NCBI GenBank assembly: GCA_026075535.2
Contig: AP026544.2
Location: 7,440,001 to 7,504,000, forward strand
Direction: 5' to 3'
DNA from: Tricholoma matsutake
Taxonomy: Eukaryota; Basidiomycota; Agaricomycetes; Agaricales; Tricholomataceae
Length of the DNA: 64,000 nucleotides
The notes below the pieces were generated by a model. The model was not told where the DNA came from, searched no databases, and saw only the letters and a program-made list of their open reading frames with translations. Each line of letters starts with the position of its first letter. Within the stretch, counting starts at the first letter, position 1. The position numbers and the translations under genes were made by a program. This document shows, one piece after another, positions 33,200-45,230 of the stretch.

Positions 33200-34300
33200 G
33201 ATAACGAATATTTCCTGCGATATGGAAGTTCAAACTAAGGTTTCACGCGTTTGATTTCACCTCAACTCTCAGAAGTTGGCGATCATCTGCTTGAGAAAGT
33301 CCCTGATCCACCGAGATTGGCATCTTCTCCGAAAATTACTTTCTCATAACCCAGTAACCCTTCGTCTTCGCTTTAACTTCGCTTCGAAGGCCATGTCATG
33401 CGCTGTCAAAACAGGGCACGCATGATTACTCGGAACACTGGAGTAACTGGTGAGTATGCCACTGAGTAGGAGAAACTTCGAAGATGGGTCGGCTTTTATG
33501 CTCGACACCTCAGATTTCGAACACAACATTAGCGGAGCCAAAATAATATAATATGTTATTCCAGAACTGCTGAATTCTTAGGAGACCCGTAACGAATTGA
33601 TAACATATCCTAGTCACCTGCGCTTCAAGTTGTCGAAGCCTAGTGTAAGTAGTCTGTGGCATGTCGTTAGTTTCACACCGAATTGTTCACGGTCGCCGAA
33701 TAACAACCGAATAAGTAATTATCAAAACTCGAAAACAATGGTTTTGGGATGCCAACTCGGAAACCATAAACACCGCATTTTGACAATAATTCTCACTTCA
33801 TGTTTCAGGGAAGCTGGAAACTCGTGCTTCCCGATGTTCAATTATTAAGGAAAGAACATCGAATTGATCCAAGTCCGAGCCGTGGGTTGGTCCTGTCCAG
33901 TTTTGTTCATTCTCGACGTCAACAGGAATGTGGGTATTATTGGTCGCTTAATGGTCATCCGGTTCATCCGGTTCGACCGTTTCTCTATTTCGGTGCGCTA
34001 TCGCCACTTGTACTCAGATGAATTACTTATTGATTCCGAGTGCTGCATTTGGGGTGTCAGAATGGATGAAAAATCCATCAGTGGAGTCTATATGTATAAC
34101 CTTGGCAGCTCAACGCCACTAGAATGCTCATGTGATCACTTCAAAGATCGGAGTATGGCTAAGGTAAAGGCTACAAATTGATCAAAGTCGACGTCATGGG
34201 CCGGGTAAGCCTGAGTGCGGTCCTCTTGTCTGGTCTTGTTCATTCTCGATGTCAACTTAGCTGTGGGTATTGTTGGTCTACAACTAAATTCAAAGTTATA
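33200..34300. other. CpG-rich region, no confident gene
   Basis: Rich in CG dinucleotides and identical in both arms wherever I compared. The frame 33864-34181 (105 codons, ending in a CSCDHFKDRSMAKVKATN-like tail) is unrecognised. The segment GTTCATTCTCGACGTCAAC...GGTATTATTGGTC (33905 onward) recurs in decayed form at 34238 onward with TG/CA in place of CG, a local duplication in which one half has lost its CpGs. Confidence 0.4.
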
Positions 34301-34508
34301 GCCCCCTTCCACACATTGCGGGGGTTGGGTTTTTCATCTCCAGAGGGAGGCTTTTAGACCTATATTATGCTGCTGAGCTTCAGATGACTGGAAAAGGGTA
34401 TACATGTGTAATTTTTCATGAGCTTATTGTTAAATTGAATTTAGCTTGTACTTAATGGTTATCCAGTTCAAAATTTTCCCCAATTCGGGGTGCTATTGCT
34501 GCTGTTGA

Positions 34509-35570
34509 AAGTAGTGATGTTCAGGCCCAGCTTGGCCCAAAAGCCCCAGCTTTGGCTTGGCCTGAGGCAGCTTTGGCCTGCTCAAGACTTGGGCCAAGCC
34601 AAAGCTGCCACTCATGGCTTGGCCCTGGCCTGGCCTGGCCTGGCCCTGGCTGCGGCATTGAGCATGTGGAGTTGTTCTGGATGTGTGGGAGCCCCTAAGA
34701 ACCACAGGGTGGTTCTTGTATGTGTTTAACCATGGTATCCACTCTCCTGCACTGTTCTTCAACACCTCCATGCCCTAGAAGCCCCTGCTGTAGTGATGAG
34801 CTATTGCTTGTCATCTCACTCACAGGGGCTACATTTGGGAAGTGAGGTTTAAAGGGGTGGGAATCACTCACGTTGGATAGGCTGGCAGCACCCACAATCC
34901 ACCCTGTGAGCAGTCACTCGTAGGGCTGGGGGTGGGTGCGGTGTTGTCCAGAGCATTGTGGCATCGTCGTCATCCTGGGGGTCCAAACCATGCATGTCCA
35001 TGGCTGGTTTGCATCAATACCTGTAGTTTAGATTTTAGAAAACAGTTAGTTGGCAAAAAAAGAAAAAAGAACAAAAAGGCCCAAACAGCAGTTGCTGGTG
35101 TTTGGGCATTCATTACATCTGGAACACTTTGCTTGCAGCCAGCTGCGACTCTTGCTGGAGTGGGAATGGGCTTGAGGGTGGTGGTGGTAACGGGGCATAG
35201 GTTGTCAGTGTCTGTTGCCATTACCGCTGTTTTTGTCATTTTGCCATCCCCATTGTCCCTCTCCCCGTTGACACTGTTCCATCATTGTCTTGTAGTGGTC
35301 CATGCCTGCCATTGTTGTGTTGCTCCATTGTGCAGTGGTGGGTGCCAATTGTTGTTGGGTCATCCCCATCATCGACCCTTGGCATTGGTCTTAGCTGTCG
35401 TTGTCGTCAAATTAGGACCTGAAATTTTTGGTAGTTAGTAGCAACGAAATGAAAGAAAAACAAAAATTACCTGTTTTCCCCATTATTTTCATTGTTGGTG
35501 TCGCCATCATCTGGGCTTGATGACCATTGTTACAAGATATTTAGAACCTAAAATTGAATTGAAAGTAATG
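34509..35570 (-). mobile_element. Hairpin/mini-intron non-autonomous element
   Basis: It begins TAGTGATGTTCAGGCCCAGC, a hAT-like terminus resembling 13930, followed by GGCTTGGCC-type subterminal repeats (34540-34660). No matching right end with target duplication was found, so its limit is approximate. The minus strand carries a hairpin GCCCAAACA...TGTTTGGGC (35079-35107), an intron-like segment 35419-35470 with TACTAAC and TTTCAG, and an acceptor near 35022. The 168-codon open frame 34932-35438 spans these elements and looks like chance. Mirrored at about 46166-47227. Confidence 0.5.
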
Positions 35571-35633
35571 AGTCAGTATAAGGAAATGGAGCAAAACAAG
35601 AAACACACTCACTGAGGAGCCTATGAACCTCGT

Positions 35634-36052
35634 TGTTGAGATTCACACCATGATCATGCAATTGACGCATTTGATGCATGTTCTATTCTTGGCATATCCC
35701 TTTGATGCACAAGACAAATGCGGTATATGATCAGCTGAGATCAGCTTCTGTGATGTGTGTGCTATTATTAGCACTTCTCTTTGATGCATTCACACAAACA
35801 CATCAAAGATACCTTTTCTCTCATCTCCCCCTTTATTAGACTGAGCATATATATATACAGGTAGATAGATACATGATCACCTCAGTCCCTTATACAAGGA
35901 CTGAGGTGAGCATTGCCTACATGCTATTCATAGAATGATACTTACTGTACCTTAGTTTATCCTCATATATTCTAGGTACAGTCTTGTGTATTATAAGTCA
36001 CTTATACAAGGACTGAGTTTATCCTCATATATTCTAGGATTGATTTTCTACA
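35634..36052 (+). repeat. Probable copia 5' LTR
   Basis: Starts TGTTGAGATTC and ends TTTCTACA, followed by GGTTATGGGCC as a candidate primer-binding region. It holds a TATATATATA run, a hairpin CCTCAGTCC.../...GGACTGAGG and a direct repeat TTTATCCTCATATATTCTAG. No second LTR in direct orientation is available for confirmation. Confidence 0.5.
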
Positions 36053-36162
36053 GGTTATGGGCCACTGCTGTCACTTCTAAGCAATGGTAGAAAATCTCCT
36101 AGCCACTCGACATTATCCATACGTCATTTTCCTTTGATCGACAATCTGATCACTTTCCCATT

Positions 36163-37430
36163 TTGGATCATGGACCATCCTTTGTGCAATCAGTCCTCTT
36201 GATGGCCTTGCCTTCCCACAAAATCTATTACTTTTTGTTCGTTACATGCATGCTAGACACTACCCCTCCCTCAGTTACTTTGATCAAGCTCTCTGTACAA
36301 TATTCTGGTGAGAAACTCGACAAACTCAAGTTGAACTACAAAGAATGGTGCGAGGAAATTACTATCGCTCTTTCACTGAATGGTCTCTACAAATATGTTA
36401 CTGGCGCAATCCCTGCACCTACTGCCTCTGAACCTCGAGCACTGATTAACTGGAAAGCCAATTCCCATCTCGCATATGCATTCATTGCATCCAGCATTGT
36501 CCCATCTGAGCGCCCTTTCATTGACATAGAAAAGGCTACAACTGTAAACTGGGAGGCACTTCATAAACAACACCAGAATGAGGGTCCTGATCGGCAGGTC
36601 CAGTTATTACAACAAGCCCTCACCACCCAATGCAGCACTGACACTCCCCTTCCTGAGATGGCCGACAAAATTTGTGCCCTCATTGAGCATGCATTTGCTA
36701 TGGGGGACATCAAACCCAACCTCCTTTGTTGCATTGCCCTTTTGAACTCCCTCAGTGAAAATTTCCTCATGCATGATCAATTATCTCTTGTGACATTGCC
36801 GCCTCCACAAAGGAATCCCCTTATACATTGAAAGATATCTGCCTATTCCTGGAAAACAAACAGTTGCTCCTTGAGAACAACCACCACACAGACTCCAGGT
36901 CATCTGTAGCTCTCACTGCTTGTACTAAATTGACCAAGCCATTTAATGGGCAGGTTTGTGGGAATACCAATTGCAGAAAAGCAGGACATTTGACTGAGTA
37001 CTGCATCAAGGTGGGGGGGGAATGGCTGGGAAGACAATTGAGGAATCCATGGCAGCCTGGAGAGTGGCTTGTGAAAAAGGGGAGAAGGCCGACGCTTCGT
37101 CAAAACCTCTGAAGGTTCCAATTACTGTGAAAGACATTAATGGATGGGCCTTCACAGTTATGGTGGACTCTGACCCTGCAGACCCTCAACCTGACATTTA
37201 TGCCCCATTTTCTGGGCTCGCTAATGATCCTCTTCCCACAGCATCAATTGAGGAGGTAGAATATGAAGGATGGCTTGTCATTGAGGAGGAGGCGACCACA
37301 ACTATTGACTGGAACTGCCATACTTCACCTCCTGCAGAGGGCACCTTTACCATTGAACCACTTAACCAAACCAATGCTCCCAAATTTCCCTCACCCATTT
37401 CCCTTTCATTATTGATATGGGCGCCACAGT
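36163..37430 (+). pseudogene. Copia gag with zinc knuckle
   Basis: 36163-36831 encodes a UBN2/gag-copia domain (LNYKEWCEEITIALSLNGLYKYVTG, LLCCIALLNSLSE). A frameshift leads to 36828-37112 with the zinc knuckle CGNTNCRKAGHLTEYC, then 37022-37492 with ITVKDINGWAFTVMVDSD and EYEGWLVIEEE. Fragments of this gag are scattered at 2573, 11929 and 42488. Confidence 0.75.
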
Positions 37431-38906
37431 CCACATCTCACTGGACAAGGCAGACTTCCTTACCCTTAGCCAAATACTGCCTTGCCCTGTGAAAGGTGTT
37501 GGGGGGTCCTCCATTGTTGCTATTGGAGTCGGTGACATAAAACTATGCATAGCATGGGGTCATCAATATTGTTATGTAATGTGCTTTACATCCCAGATGT
37601 GGCAGTCCAGCTTATCTCAGTTAGTTCCCTCACCAACGATTCAAATGCCATGGCACATTTTGATAGCTCACCATGCTGGATCACAGATAAATCTACTGGA
37701 GCTACTATTGCTCATGGAACATTACTTGCCAACAAGAGATTGTACTCACTTCACCTTTACTCCGCCACCATTGACCACGCTTTGACTGTCCACAAATCCC
37801 CTGACCTTGAGACCTGGCACTGTCGACTTGGCCATGCAAATTATCAATCCTTTTGGGATATGGCCAAGAAGGGTACACTTACAGGTGCACCTATCACCTC
37901 TGCTTCTAAACTGCCCAAATGTGAATCATGCATTCTGGGCAAACAGACAAAGATGCCCATTCCAAAGAAGCATGAGGAGGGGATTGGGCATAAGGCAACA
38001 TGGAAGTTAGAAAAAGTCTGGGTAGACTTATCAGGTCCACATGCAGTTACATCTCATACAGGAAACTCTGATGTTATGGACATTGTTGACAATTATACAT
38101 CCTTTCCATAGTCAATACCACTTCGTAACAAAGATGACTCATTTCCAGAACTAAAAGCTTGGGAACTAGCATGAGAAGGACTTAAAGTTGGGATTTATAT
38201 CACAGACAATGGAGAATTGAAATCTCATGAGATGGAAGCTTGGCTCAAAACAAGGGGGATGGGACAGCAATTTACCATCCCACATACCTCAGCCCATATC
38301 GGGCACATTGAACGCATGCATCGTACTCTTATGGCTAAAGCCCACATGATGTGAATTTACTCAGGCCTACCAGCTTACCTTTGGGATGAATTCTACCTAA
38401 TGGCCTCTCACTTACATGCCAAAACCACCACGAGGTCACTTCAAGGTTGCACACCTTGGAAACTCTGGCATGAGCATAAGCCTGATTATTCATACCTATG
38501 GGAAATTGGCTGCCATGCCTTTATCCTCATTCCAAAGAAAAATAATGCAAAATTTTTTGAGCAATCTATTGAGTGTGTACTTATTGGATATGACCTAAAT
38601 TCTAAATCCTACCGATGCTATAATCAGACTATGAGAAAAGTTCACAGCTCTTATCATGTCCACTTTCTTGAGAGCCACAATGGACATGCACCCCCCCAAC
38701 CATTAACATCAGATGATGTTGTTGAGACACCTACTCCAGATGGACCCACCTTCACCATTTTGCCCACAAGCAATGATGATGTTGACAAATCTTTTCATCC
38801 ATTGAATACCACCAAACCAAACAGCAATGTTGGGGAGGAACAAGATTTACCCACTCCAAATCCCATCCCACATTGCTCATCCCATGTACCTATTCCCACA
38901 GAGTGA
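37400..38906 (+). pseudogene. Copia protease and integrase
   Basis: Protease IDMGATVHISLDKADF has Met for the Ser/Thr of the usual DSG. A shift gives 37545-38111: WHCRLGHANYQSFWDMAKKG with CESCILGKQ (integrase zinc domain) and VWVDLSGP (first catalytic Asp), ending at TAG where Trp is expected. YITDNGELKS and IERMHRTLMAKA supply the second Asp and the Glu around 38195-38335. 38400-38906 is the integrase C-terminal part (PWKLWHEHKPDYSYL...GCHAF). Several TGA/TAG stops. Confidence 0.8.
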
Positions 38907-39116
38907 CACCCGAATGGTGGACCAACCAACACTAGGACTGCGACAGCTGTCCAGGAATCTCAAACCAGCGCTACCCAGGTCAGGGAGGCCCACCGTGAGT
39001 GCAGAGCTGCCACTGTCGCCGCCCAATCACAGAATCCCGATCATGTTCCTGATCCAATTGTCAATCATGATCATGATGACATTGATGAACTATGTCAATC
39101 ATTCAACAATCTTCAT

Positions 39117-39912
39117 TTGGGTGATCAGGCACATCAACTCCAGGCCCTAATTTTGGAAATGATGGATTTTGATCCAGAATCACTCCAGTTTGAGGATGAA
39201 CCCAAAACTTGGGAGGAAGCAAAGAATTCGGGGGATGCAGAGCAGTGGTGGATAGGATATCTGGATGAATTGAAATCTCTGAAGGATATGGGGGTTTATA
39301 AACTCATCCCCAGGGGCAACATACCTCAAGGTAAATGGATTCGTAAGGGCCAACCAGTTGTCCATATCAAGCATGATGAAAATGGCCATGCCATGAGATG
39401 GAAAGTCCAACTCGTCTTTCAGGGTTTTGAACAAATTTATGGTAGGGACTATGCTAAGACAACCTCACCTACTGCACTCACCTACTGTGTGCATGGAATC
39501 TTGGCAAATCTTGCTTCACATAGCTGCATCTCTGGGTTGGGATGCCCAACAGATTGATGTCAAAACCGCTTTCCTTTATGGGGTCCTCCCTGATGATGAA
39601 GTCCAGTACATGCAACAGCCTGATGGGTTCGAAGAACCAGGTCATGAAGACTGGGTATGGCAGCTTCAGTGAGGATTATATGGCATGAAGCAGAGTGGCC
39701 AGATATGGAATCAAACCCTCAAAGCCCAAATGATCGCCTGGGGTTTTACGCGCCTCACCTGGGAGTCCTGCATTTATTACAGGAAGTCAGCCATGGGCAT
39801 TGTTATTGCCACAGTACATGTTGATGACTACCTATCTATCGCTGACACCAAGGATGAAAATGAGCATTTCAAGAACCAAATGCACAAAGTGTGGACAATC
39901 TCAGAACTGGGC
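39117..39912 (+). pseudogene. Copia reverse transcriptase, N-terminal half
   Basis: PKTWEEAKNSGDAEQWW, GKWIRKGQPV, then after a frameshift WDAQQIDVKTAFLYGVLPDDEVQYMQQPDGF and GLYGMKQSGQIWNQ. TVHVDDYLSIAD keeps both catalytic Asp (39817-39845). The match ends at 39912. Confidence 0.8.
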
Positions 39913-42017
39913 ACAGTCCTAGGACTTTGCTCGGACTTTTTTGGCTGAAAGTCCTGCCAAACTAGATGTCCAGTCCAAGCTGAGTCCTCAGACTGTCCTA
40001 GGACTGTCCGAGCGTCCAAGTGGAGTCTGAGTGGACCAGCACTCGTACAGTCCTAGGACTGTCCAAGTTACTTATATAATTGACTGAAAAATCAGTGGCT
40101 ACTGCAGGGATTGAACCCTCATAGTCACATGATAAAGTACAATTAAGGCAGCAATATAACTGTTAGACTAAAGCATCATTACATGTAAGTAGTTTGATCT
40201 CTCTATGTACTGCCCCAGCTGTGATGACAAATCAACACAGCCACGTCATCAACAACACTGGCACATCACCTCTACCACCACCACAGTCAACGGTGCCGCC
40301 TCCTCCTCCTTACCTCCTACCCCAATAACCAACAACAGGAACGAGCCCAAACGACAGTATTGTTGTTTGGGCTCACTTGTAAGTGTTTTTTTACATGTTT
40401 TTTGTTGTTTTGTTTAACTAACTGAATTTTCCTTAATGATAGGCTTTATCTATGTTATAACAATGCCACAGCCTCAAAACCACAACAATGGCTGACACAG
40501 CCACCACCCTAGGACCCAGAACCACTGCTGCAAGCAACTGCTTGTGGGGTGGGAATGGGTACAACTGCAAAACAGCAGGACAATGGTGACGCCAACTTGG
40601 CCAAACAGAATGACAACACAACGAGGTGACTGGAGATGACTCAGACTGGGAGATGGAATGATGAGGGGACAAGCAGGAAACAACAAAAGGAAGGCAAAGC
40701 AAATGAAGAAAAGGCCCAAGAGATGTCAAATGATGTCTCTTGGGCCATTGGTAAGTTTTTTTTTCTTGTTTTTGTTACTAACGAACTTTTTTAGGTATTA
40801 TCTAGTACTGCTGATGATGGCGAGCACTCAGAACCACTGCCATGAGCAGCTGCTTGCGGGGTGGGAATGAGTGCAACTTCGAAATGACAAGAACGGCAAC
40901 CCCGACAGAACAACAAGACAACAAGACACAGCACCCCCCCCAGCCCTCACATCCACCATGCAGGACACACCACCCGCCTCCAGCCTCACAAGCAACTGCT
41001 CCTGGGGTGGATGGTGGGTGGAATGATGATGATGGCAGGGAACGACAACAGCACCTGCCCCAGCCCTATGAGCCACTGCTTGTAGGTGGACGATGGGTGG
41101 AACAATGACAATAAAGGCCCAAGAGATAGGTAAGTTTTTCTTTTCTCATTTCATTTTTCAATGCTAACTAACTTTTTTGAGGTCCAAACTACTACTGGCA
41201 ATGACAACGACAGGGGGACACCACCACCACCACTACTGCAAGCCCCTGCTCGCAGGGTGGAAGGTGAGGAGGAAGGGAGACAACAACAGGAGTGGGGACA
41301 CCCATGATGACACCCACCCCACACCTACAAGCATCTGCTCGTGGGGTGGTTCTGGGGGGAGAAGAATGGGGACAGGAGAGTGAGACAGCCAGGGGACAAC
41401 CCAGGGAGAGACGAACACTGCCATGAGCAACTGCTCATGGTGGGTGTTTTTAATTTATTTTTATAATTGATAGTTACAACCCCCTCCCCTCGAGTTTGCG
41501 AGGGGAGGGCCTAGTATTGTACTTATTACTTACCCCTCGCACAGATGCAAGGGGGTCAATTTAATGATCTATTCATGATATATATAAAATTAAATTTCAG
41601 TAATAAATAGATATAATGTATGTAACTTTAAATGACTACTTGGCTTAAGTGGTAGAGTGTGCACATTTGGTCATCATGTGATTGCTAGTCCAGAAGTCTG
41701 TTGGTTCAATTCTTGCTGTGCACACATCATTTTGTGAGACTTATAAGAATTTCTCTAAGTCTGGAACTTGGACTTTACTTGAACAGTACTTTAAAGGTGT
41801 AAATAAATGCACAATTGATGTTGTCCAAGCAAAGTCTGAGCAAAGTCTGAGCAAAGTCCAAGTGCAGTCCTAGGACTTTACTCGGACAACTCGGACAGTC
41901 CTAGGACAGTCTGAGTGTCCAAGCAGAGTCCAAGCAGAGTCTGAGCAGAGTCCAAGTGAAGTCCGAGTGTGTCTGAGCAGAGTCTGCTCAGACTGGGGGG
42001 GGGAGTGTAAAGTACTG
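39913..42017. mobile_element. hAT-like non-autonomous element, copy B
   Basis: Same composition and order as 1-2102, including both tRNA-like modules (40098-40177 minus, 41638-41724 plus), hairpins at 40343-40374 and 40714-40745, and introns 40379-40442, 40751-40794 and 41130-41181. The right end GGGAGTGTAAAGTACTG is at 42017, followed by CTGTTTCT. The left terminus is absent: copia RT joins directly to internal CACAGTCCTAGGACT sequence, so a deletion or recombination removed it. Confidence 0.75.
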
Positions 42018-42278
42018 CTGTTTCTCTCACAACGGCTGCCACATGACCACGACCACCCCCTCTCACTTGCAAATGTGAGGTGGGGGTGGTTCTTGGTCTG
42101 TTTCTCTTGCAATGGCCGCCACATCACCCCCTCACTCGCAAGCACAAGTTGGGTAGTTTTCTAACTCATGATGGCCAGTACATCACCGCTACCACCCCCC
42201 CTCACTCGCAATTGCAAGTTGGGGGTGGTTCCTCATTGTATTTAGATATATTTAGAATTATAATAAATTATTAATGTC
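42018..42278. repeat. Hairpin-satellite units with AT-rich tail, copy B
   Basis: Counterpart of 2103-2384, with one unit shortened (CCACATCACCCCCTCACTCGC). Ends in the same AT-rich tail and GTCATACC. Confidence 0.65.
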
Positions 42279-42910
42279 ATACCTGTTGAAACACATGGGG
42301 TACCCATGGGTTTCAACCAAAACCCCCCCATACCTGTGGTAAAACTGCACCTGTAACCCTAATGGGTATGGTGTTCATGGGTATGGGTACATGTACATGA
42401 AATTATACCTGGGGGTTACCCAAGTCATGCCCTAATTACTGAGCCCATACACAGAACCATGTGCCCTCACAATGGGAAGGGTAACTCATGTCTCATATAT
42501 GTTTTCCTTGCAGCATCTCCCCTTCTGAATGCCCCTTCATTGACATTATGAAAGGCCCTGACATCACTCCAGAATCAACATCAGAAAAAAGGGCCTGTTC
42601 GCCAGGTTCATCTGCTTCAACAAGCACCTTCTATTCAGTGCACAAAGGATGTCCCACTTCCCAAGACAGTGGAGAAAATGTGCACCCTCATTAAATGTGC
42701 TTTTGCCATGGGGGATATGAAGGCTGATCTCCTTTGTTGCATTGCACTTCTTAACTCTCTTAGCAATAAGGCATGACTTGGGCACAGGTAACACCATGTG
42801 TTTCTGCTTATGGGTATGGGTTCAGATTTCCATACCTGAGGCAAAACTGCACCCATACCCACAGTTTTATGGGTTTAGTCAGTACCATACCTGAGGTCCG
42901 ATCATCGGGT
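42279..42910 (+). pseudogene. Captured copia gag fragment, copy B
   Basis: Counterpart of 2385-2995. An extra A after GAATCAACATCAG shifts the frame relative to copy A. It ends near GGTCCGATCATCGGGTC, after which copy A and copy B diverge. This defines the right limit of the duplicated composite. Confidence 0.6.
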
Positions 42911-43221
42911 CATTGTAATAAAAGCACAACTGTGCCTTGATCACTTAGGAGAATGGGGACAATGTAAATTGGAACTTGATATGATTTGCAGGGGGAATGA
43001 GAACTAACTAAGACATTGTTGGAGAATCAACTATCATGCACATGATTGTGTAGATTAGTAATGGTCCTGAAAGGTATGTGACAGGAAGGTAACACATTTG
43101 TGGGGAAGTGGTAAGGTAGTAAGATAATCAGGGGAATTATCTCACACTTGCATATATCCTCTTGAAAAAGAATATCCTCCTGAGAATAATTGGGTATCAT
43201 GATTGGTGGTATGTTGATCAT
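42911..43221. other. No recognisable feature
   Basis: About 300 bp of AT-rich DNA between the captured copia unit and Gypsy-B. No open frame or repeat match is seen. It could be the decayed 3' tail of Gypsy-B. Confidence 0.4.
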
Positions 43222-43998
43222 TCAAGGGTGCTCTGTTTCGTACAAGACAAGGGCTTCCGTTTCCAACAGTTCTGATCGTGGTAGCCAGAGGTCGTGCTCT
43301 GCACCATATCCACTCCACCGTACCAGGAATTGGTGGCCCCTACCTCGTGGATGGCGGTCGAGGATTTTCTCAATGAAATACTCTGTCGTACCATCTTCAG
43401 TGATCAGGGGTTTGGGGGGCACACATGCACAGTCTGGGAACAGCTCATAGTTATTTCGGATGTGTGTTCTCAGTTGTGCAACGTGAAAGGTCGAGTATGC
43501 TTTTGATGTTGGCAGGAGCAGCAGTTTGTAGGATGAGGACTCAGGAAATGCTTGTGTGATTTTGTATGGTCCATCGAATCTTGGCAAGAATTTTGCCACT
43601 TGTCCATCCCTCACATGTATGTAGTCTCTTTGTCAATGAGCCATTCCAAGCATAACCTTGTCGCCTACATGGAATGCAGGTTCAGGGAGATGGTCTTTGT
43701 TTGCAAAGTGGGCCTGTTGGATTTTTGCCATGATGAGATTATCTTTTGCCACATTTGTTTCTTCCTCCATGGTTTTGATGAAGTTCCAAGCCTCAGTCTC
43801 TCCAGGAGTGATGGGTGCTTCTGCATCATCTGAGGGTGTGGTGATGAGAGGTGGTAGTAGTCGTGGTGATCGCCCCATCTTCAGTATGAAAGGTGACACT
43901 CCAGTGGACGTGTTGGGAGTGTTCATGATATCAAACCTCACTTTAGGCAATGCTTTTGCCATCCTTTCTGATTTCATTCGACATGGAAATGTAGGCAT
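43222..43998 (-). pseudogene. Gypsy-B integrase C terminus and chromodomain
   Basis: Minus strand: 43998 down to 43633 gives RFDIMNTPNTSTGVSPFILKMGRSPR and AFHVGDKVMLGMAH, a stop, then 43614-43222 gives KFLPRFDGPYKI, YSTFHVAQLRTHI and the chromodomain EYFIEKILDRHPRGRGHQFLVRWSGY. One frameshift joins it to the block upstream. Confidence 0.8.
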
Positions 43999-45230
43999 TG
44001 CACAACGGTTTTGTTTGAGTGCTCCAATGAGCCATCGGTTTGTGGATGGTATGCTATTGAAAGTTTATGCCCAATCCTGGTGAGTTTCATGAGTGCCTTC
44101 CAGAATTTTGAGACAAACAGTTTGTCGCGGTCACTGATGATTTCTAATGGGCACCCATTTTCACAGTACCACTTGTCGAAGAATAGGAACATGAAGTCTT
44201 CTGCTGACATGTTGGTGGTGCAAGGTTTGATCTGCATATCTGCACCCAGGTGGTCTGTCATTGTCACAATTGCATCAAACCCATCATCTTTTGGCAAAGG
44301 TCCGATGAAGTCGATGGCTACTGAATCGAACCGTTTGTCTGGGACCGGTAAGGGGTGAAGTGGTCCAGCTGCCTTTGAGGTGGAAGGTTTATTCCTCTGG
44401 CAGTCCATGCAACCAGGAATGTAGCCTTGTGCGAGGTCTCTCCTCATGTTGGGCCAGTGGAAGTCATCTTGGAGGTTGGCATAAGATTTTTCCATTCCGA
44501 AGTGGCCAAGATTATCATGTGCCAATTTGAATAGGCATTCTCTAAGGTTCTTGTACTTTGGAATGACCAGTCTGCTACCGATGAATAGAAGGCCATGTTT
44601 GAGAGAGATGTTCAGTTTTGAATCCAACATGGCCTGCTTCAGATCATCAAGTATTCGTAAACACCATGGGTCCTCACAATAGCCGTTTTTGATTCTGGTG
44701 ATGAGTTTTGGGTCAGAGTGTATGGAGAATACAGCGGCAGCTGTGATCCTAGGTGCCTCGTCGTCTACAAAGTCTGGCAGCCTCGATAATGCATCAGCAA
44801 CAATGTTCCAGTCTCCATCGATGTAGGTGATGGGGTATTCATACTGTGATAGGTACTCCATCCACCAAGCCTGATGCCGAGAGAGGTCCCATTGGAAATC
44901 GAAATTCTGTAAGGTTTTGTGGTCTGTGTGGATATGAATATGTGAACCGAGTAAGTCTACTCGCCATTTCTTAAATGCCCTCATAATCGCCAACATCTCC
45001 TGCTCATGGATGGGGTAGTTGTGCTCAGTGCTGTTCAATTGTCTGCTCTCGAACGCCACTGGGCATGCAGATTCCCAGGATGGGCCAAAGGAAAGGATGG
45101 TGCCTGTCCGCCTCTTGCTTGCATTGCAGGTCACGAATATCTTGTTGCCACCCAGGTTCTCAGGGTCAATAGCTGTCAAACAGTCTCTGCTAATCACCAG
45201 TCGCTTAATGTTGTCAAAAGCCACCTGATG
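43974..45230 (-). pseudogene. Gypsy-B RNase H and integrase, truncated
   Basis: A long open frame, unusual among these elements. RNase H: ILSFGPSWESACPVAFESRQLN, IHEQEMLAIM, HTDHKTLQNF, VADALSRLP. Integrase: HDNLGHFGMEKSY ... CMDCQRNK, VAIDFIGPLP, IISDRDKLFVS, then HPQTDGSLEHSNKT, where Glu is kept but the usual pattern is altered. The RNase H first Asp appears changed (VTCNASK for the usual VTxDAS). The frame is cut at 45230, the inner breakpoint of the inverted duplication; RT and gag are missing. Confidence 0.85.

Larger units (their letters stand above)
28139..36505. repeat. Left arm of large inverted duplication
   Basis: 8,367 bp that is reverse-complementary to 45231-53596 (paired positions sum to 81735-81736). 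Both ends fall inside continuous mobile-element coding: the P-like transposase runs through 28139 and copia gag runs through 36505. This arm is therefore the donor arrangement. Proteins predicted from 29.7-36.5 kb are nearly identical between arms, while 28.1-29.1 kb differs at about 12 of 209 codons. Confidence 0.95.
35634..39912 (+). mobile_element. Ty1/copia element, truncated in RT
   Basis: A probable 5' LTR (35634-36052) is followed by gag, protease, integrase and RT in the copia order. Sequence identity to copia stops at 39912 (after ISELG), where hAT copy B begins without its own left terminus. The rest of RT, RNase H and the 3' LTR are missing from the window. The first 0.87 kb is included in the inverted duplication. 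Confidence 0.8.

Noticed and set aside
34932..35438. 168-codon ORF as a gene (also mirrored at 46298-46804)
   Set aside because: It spans hairpin and intron-like segments of a non-autonomous element, is low complexity and matches no domain.
34509..35570. Complete hAT element with target duplication
   Set aside because: Only the TAGTGATG end is convincing; the GTTGAAAG-like words at the two sides do not pair with a matching right terminus.
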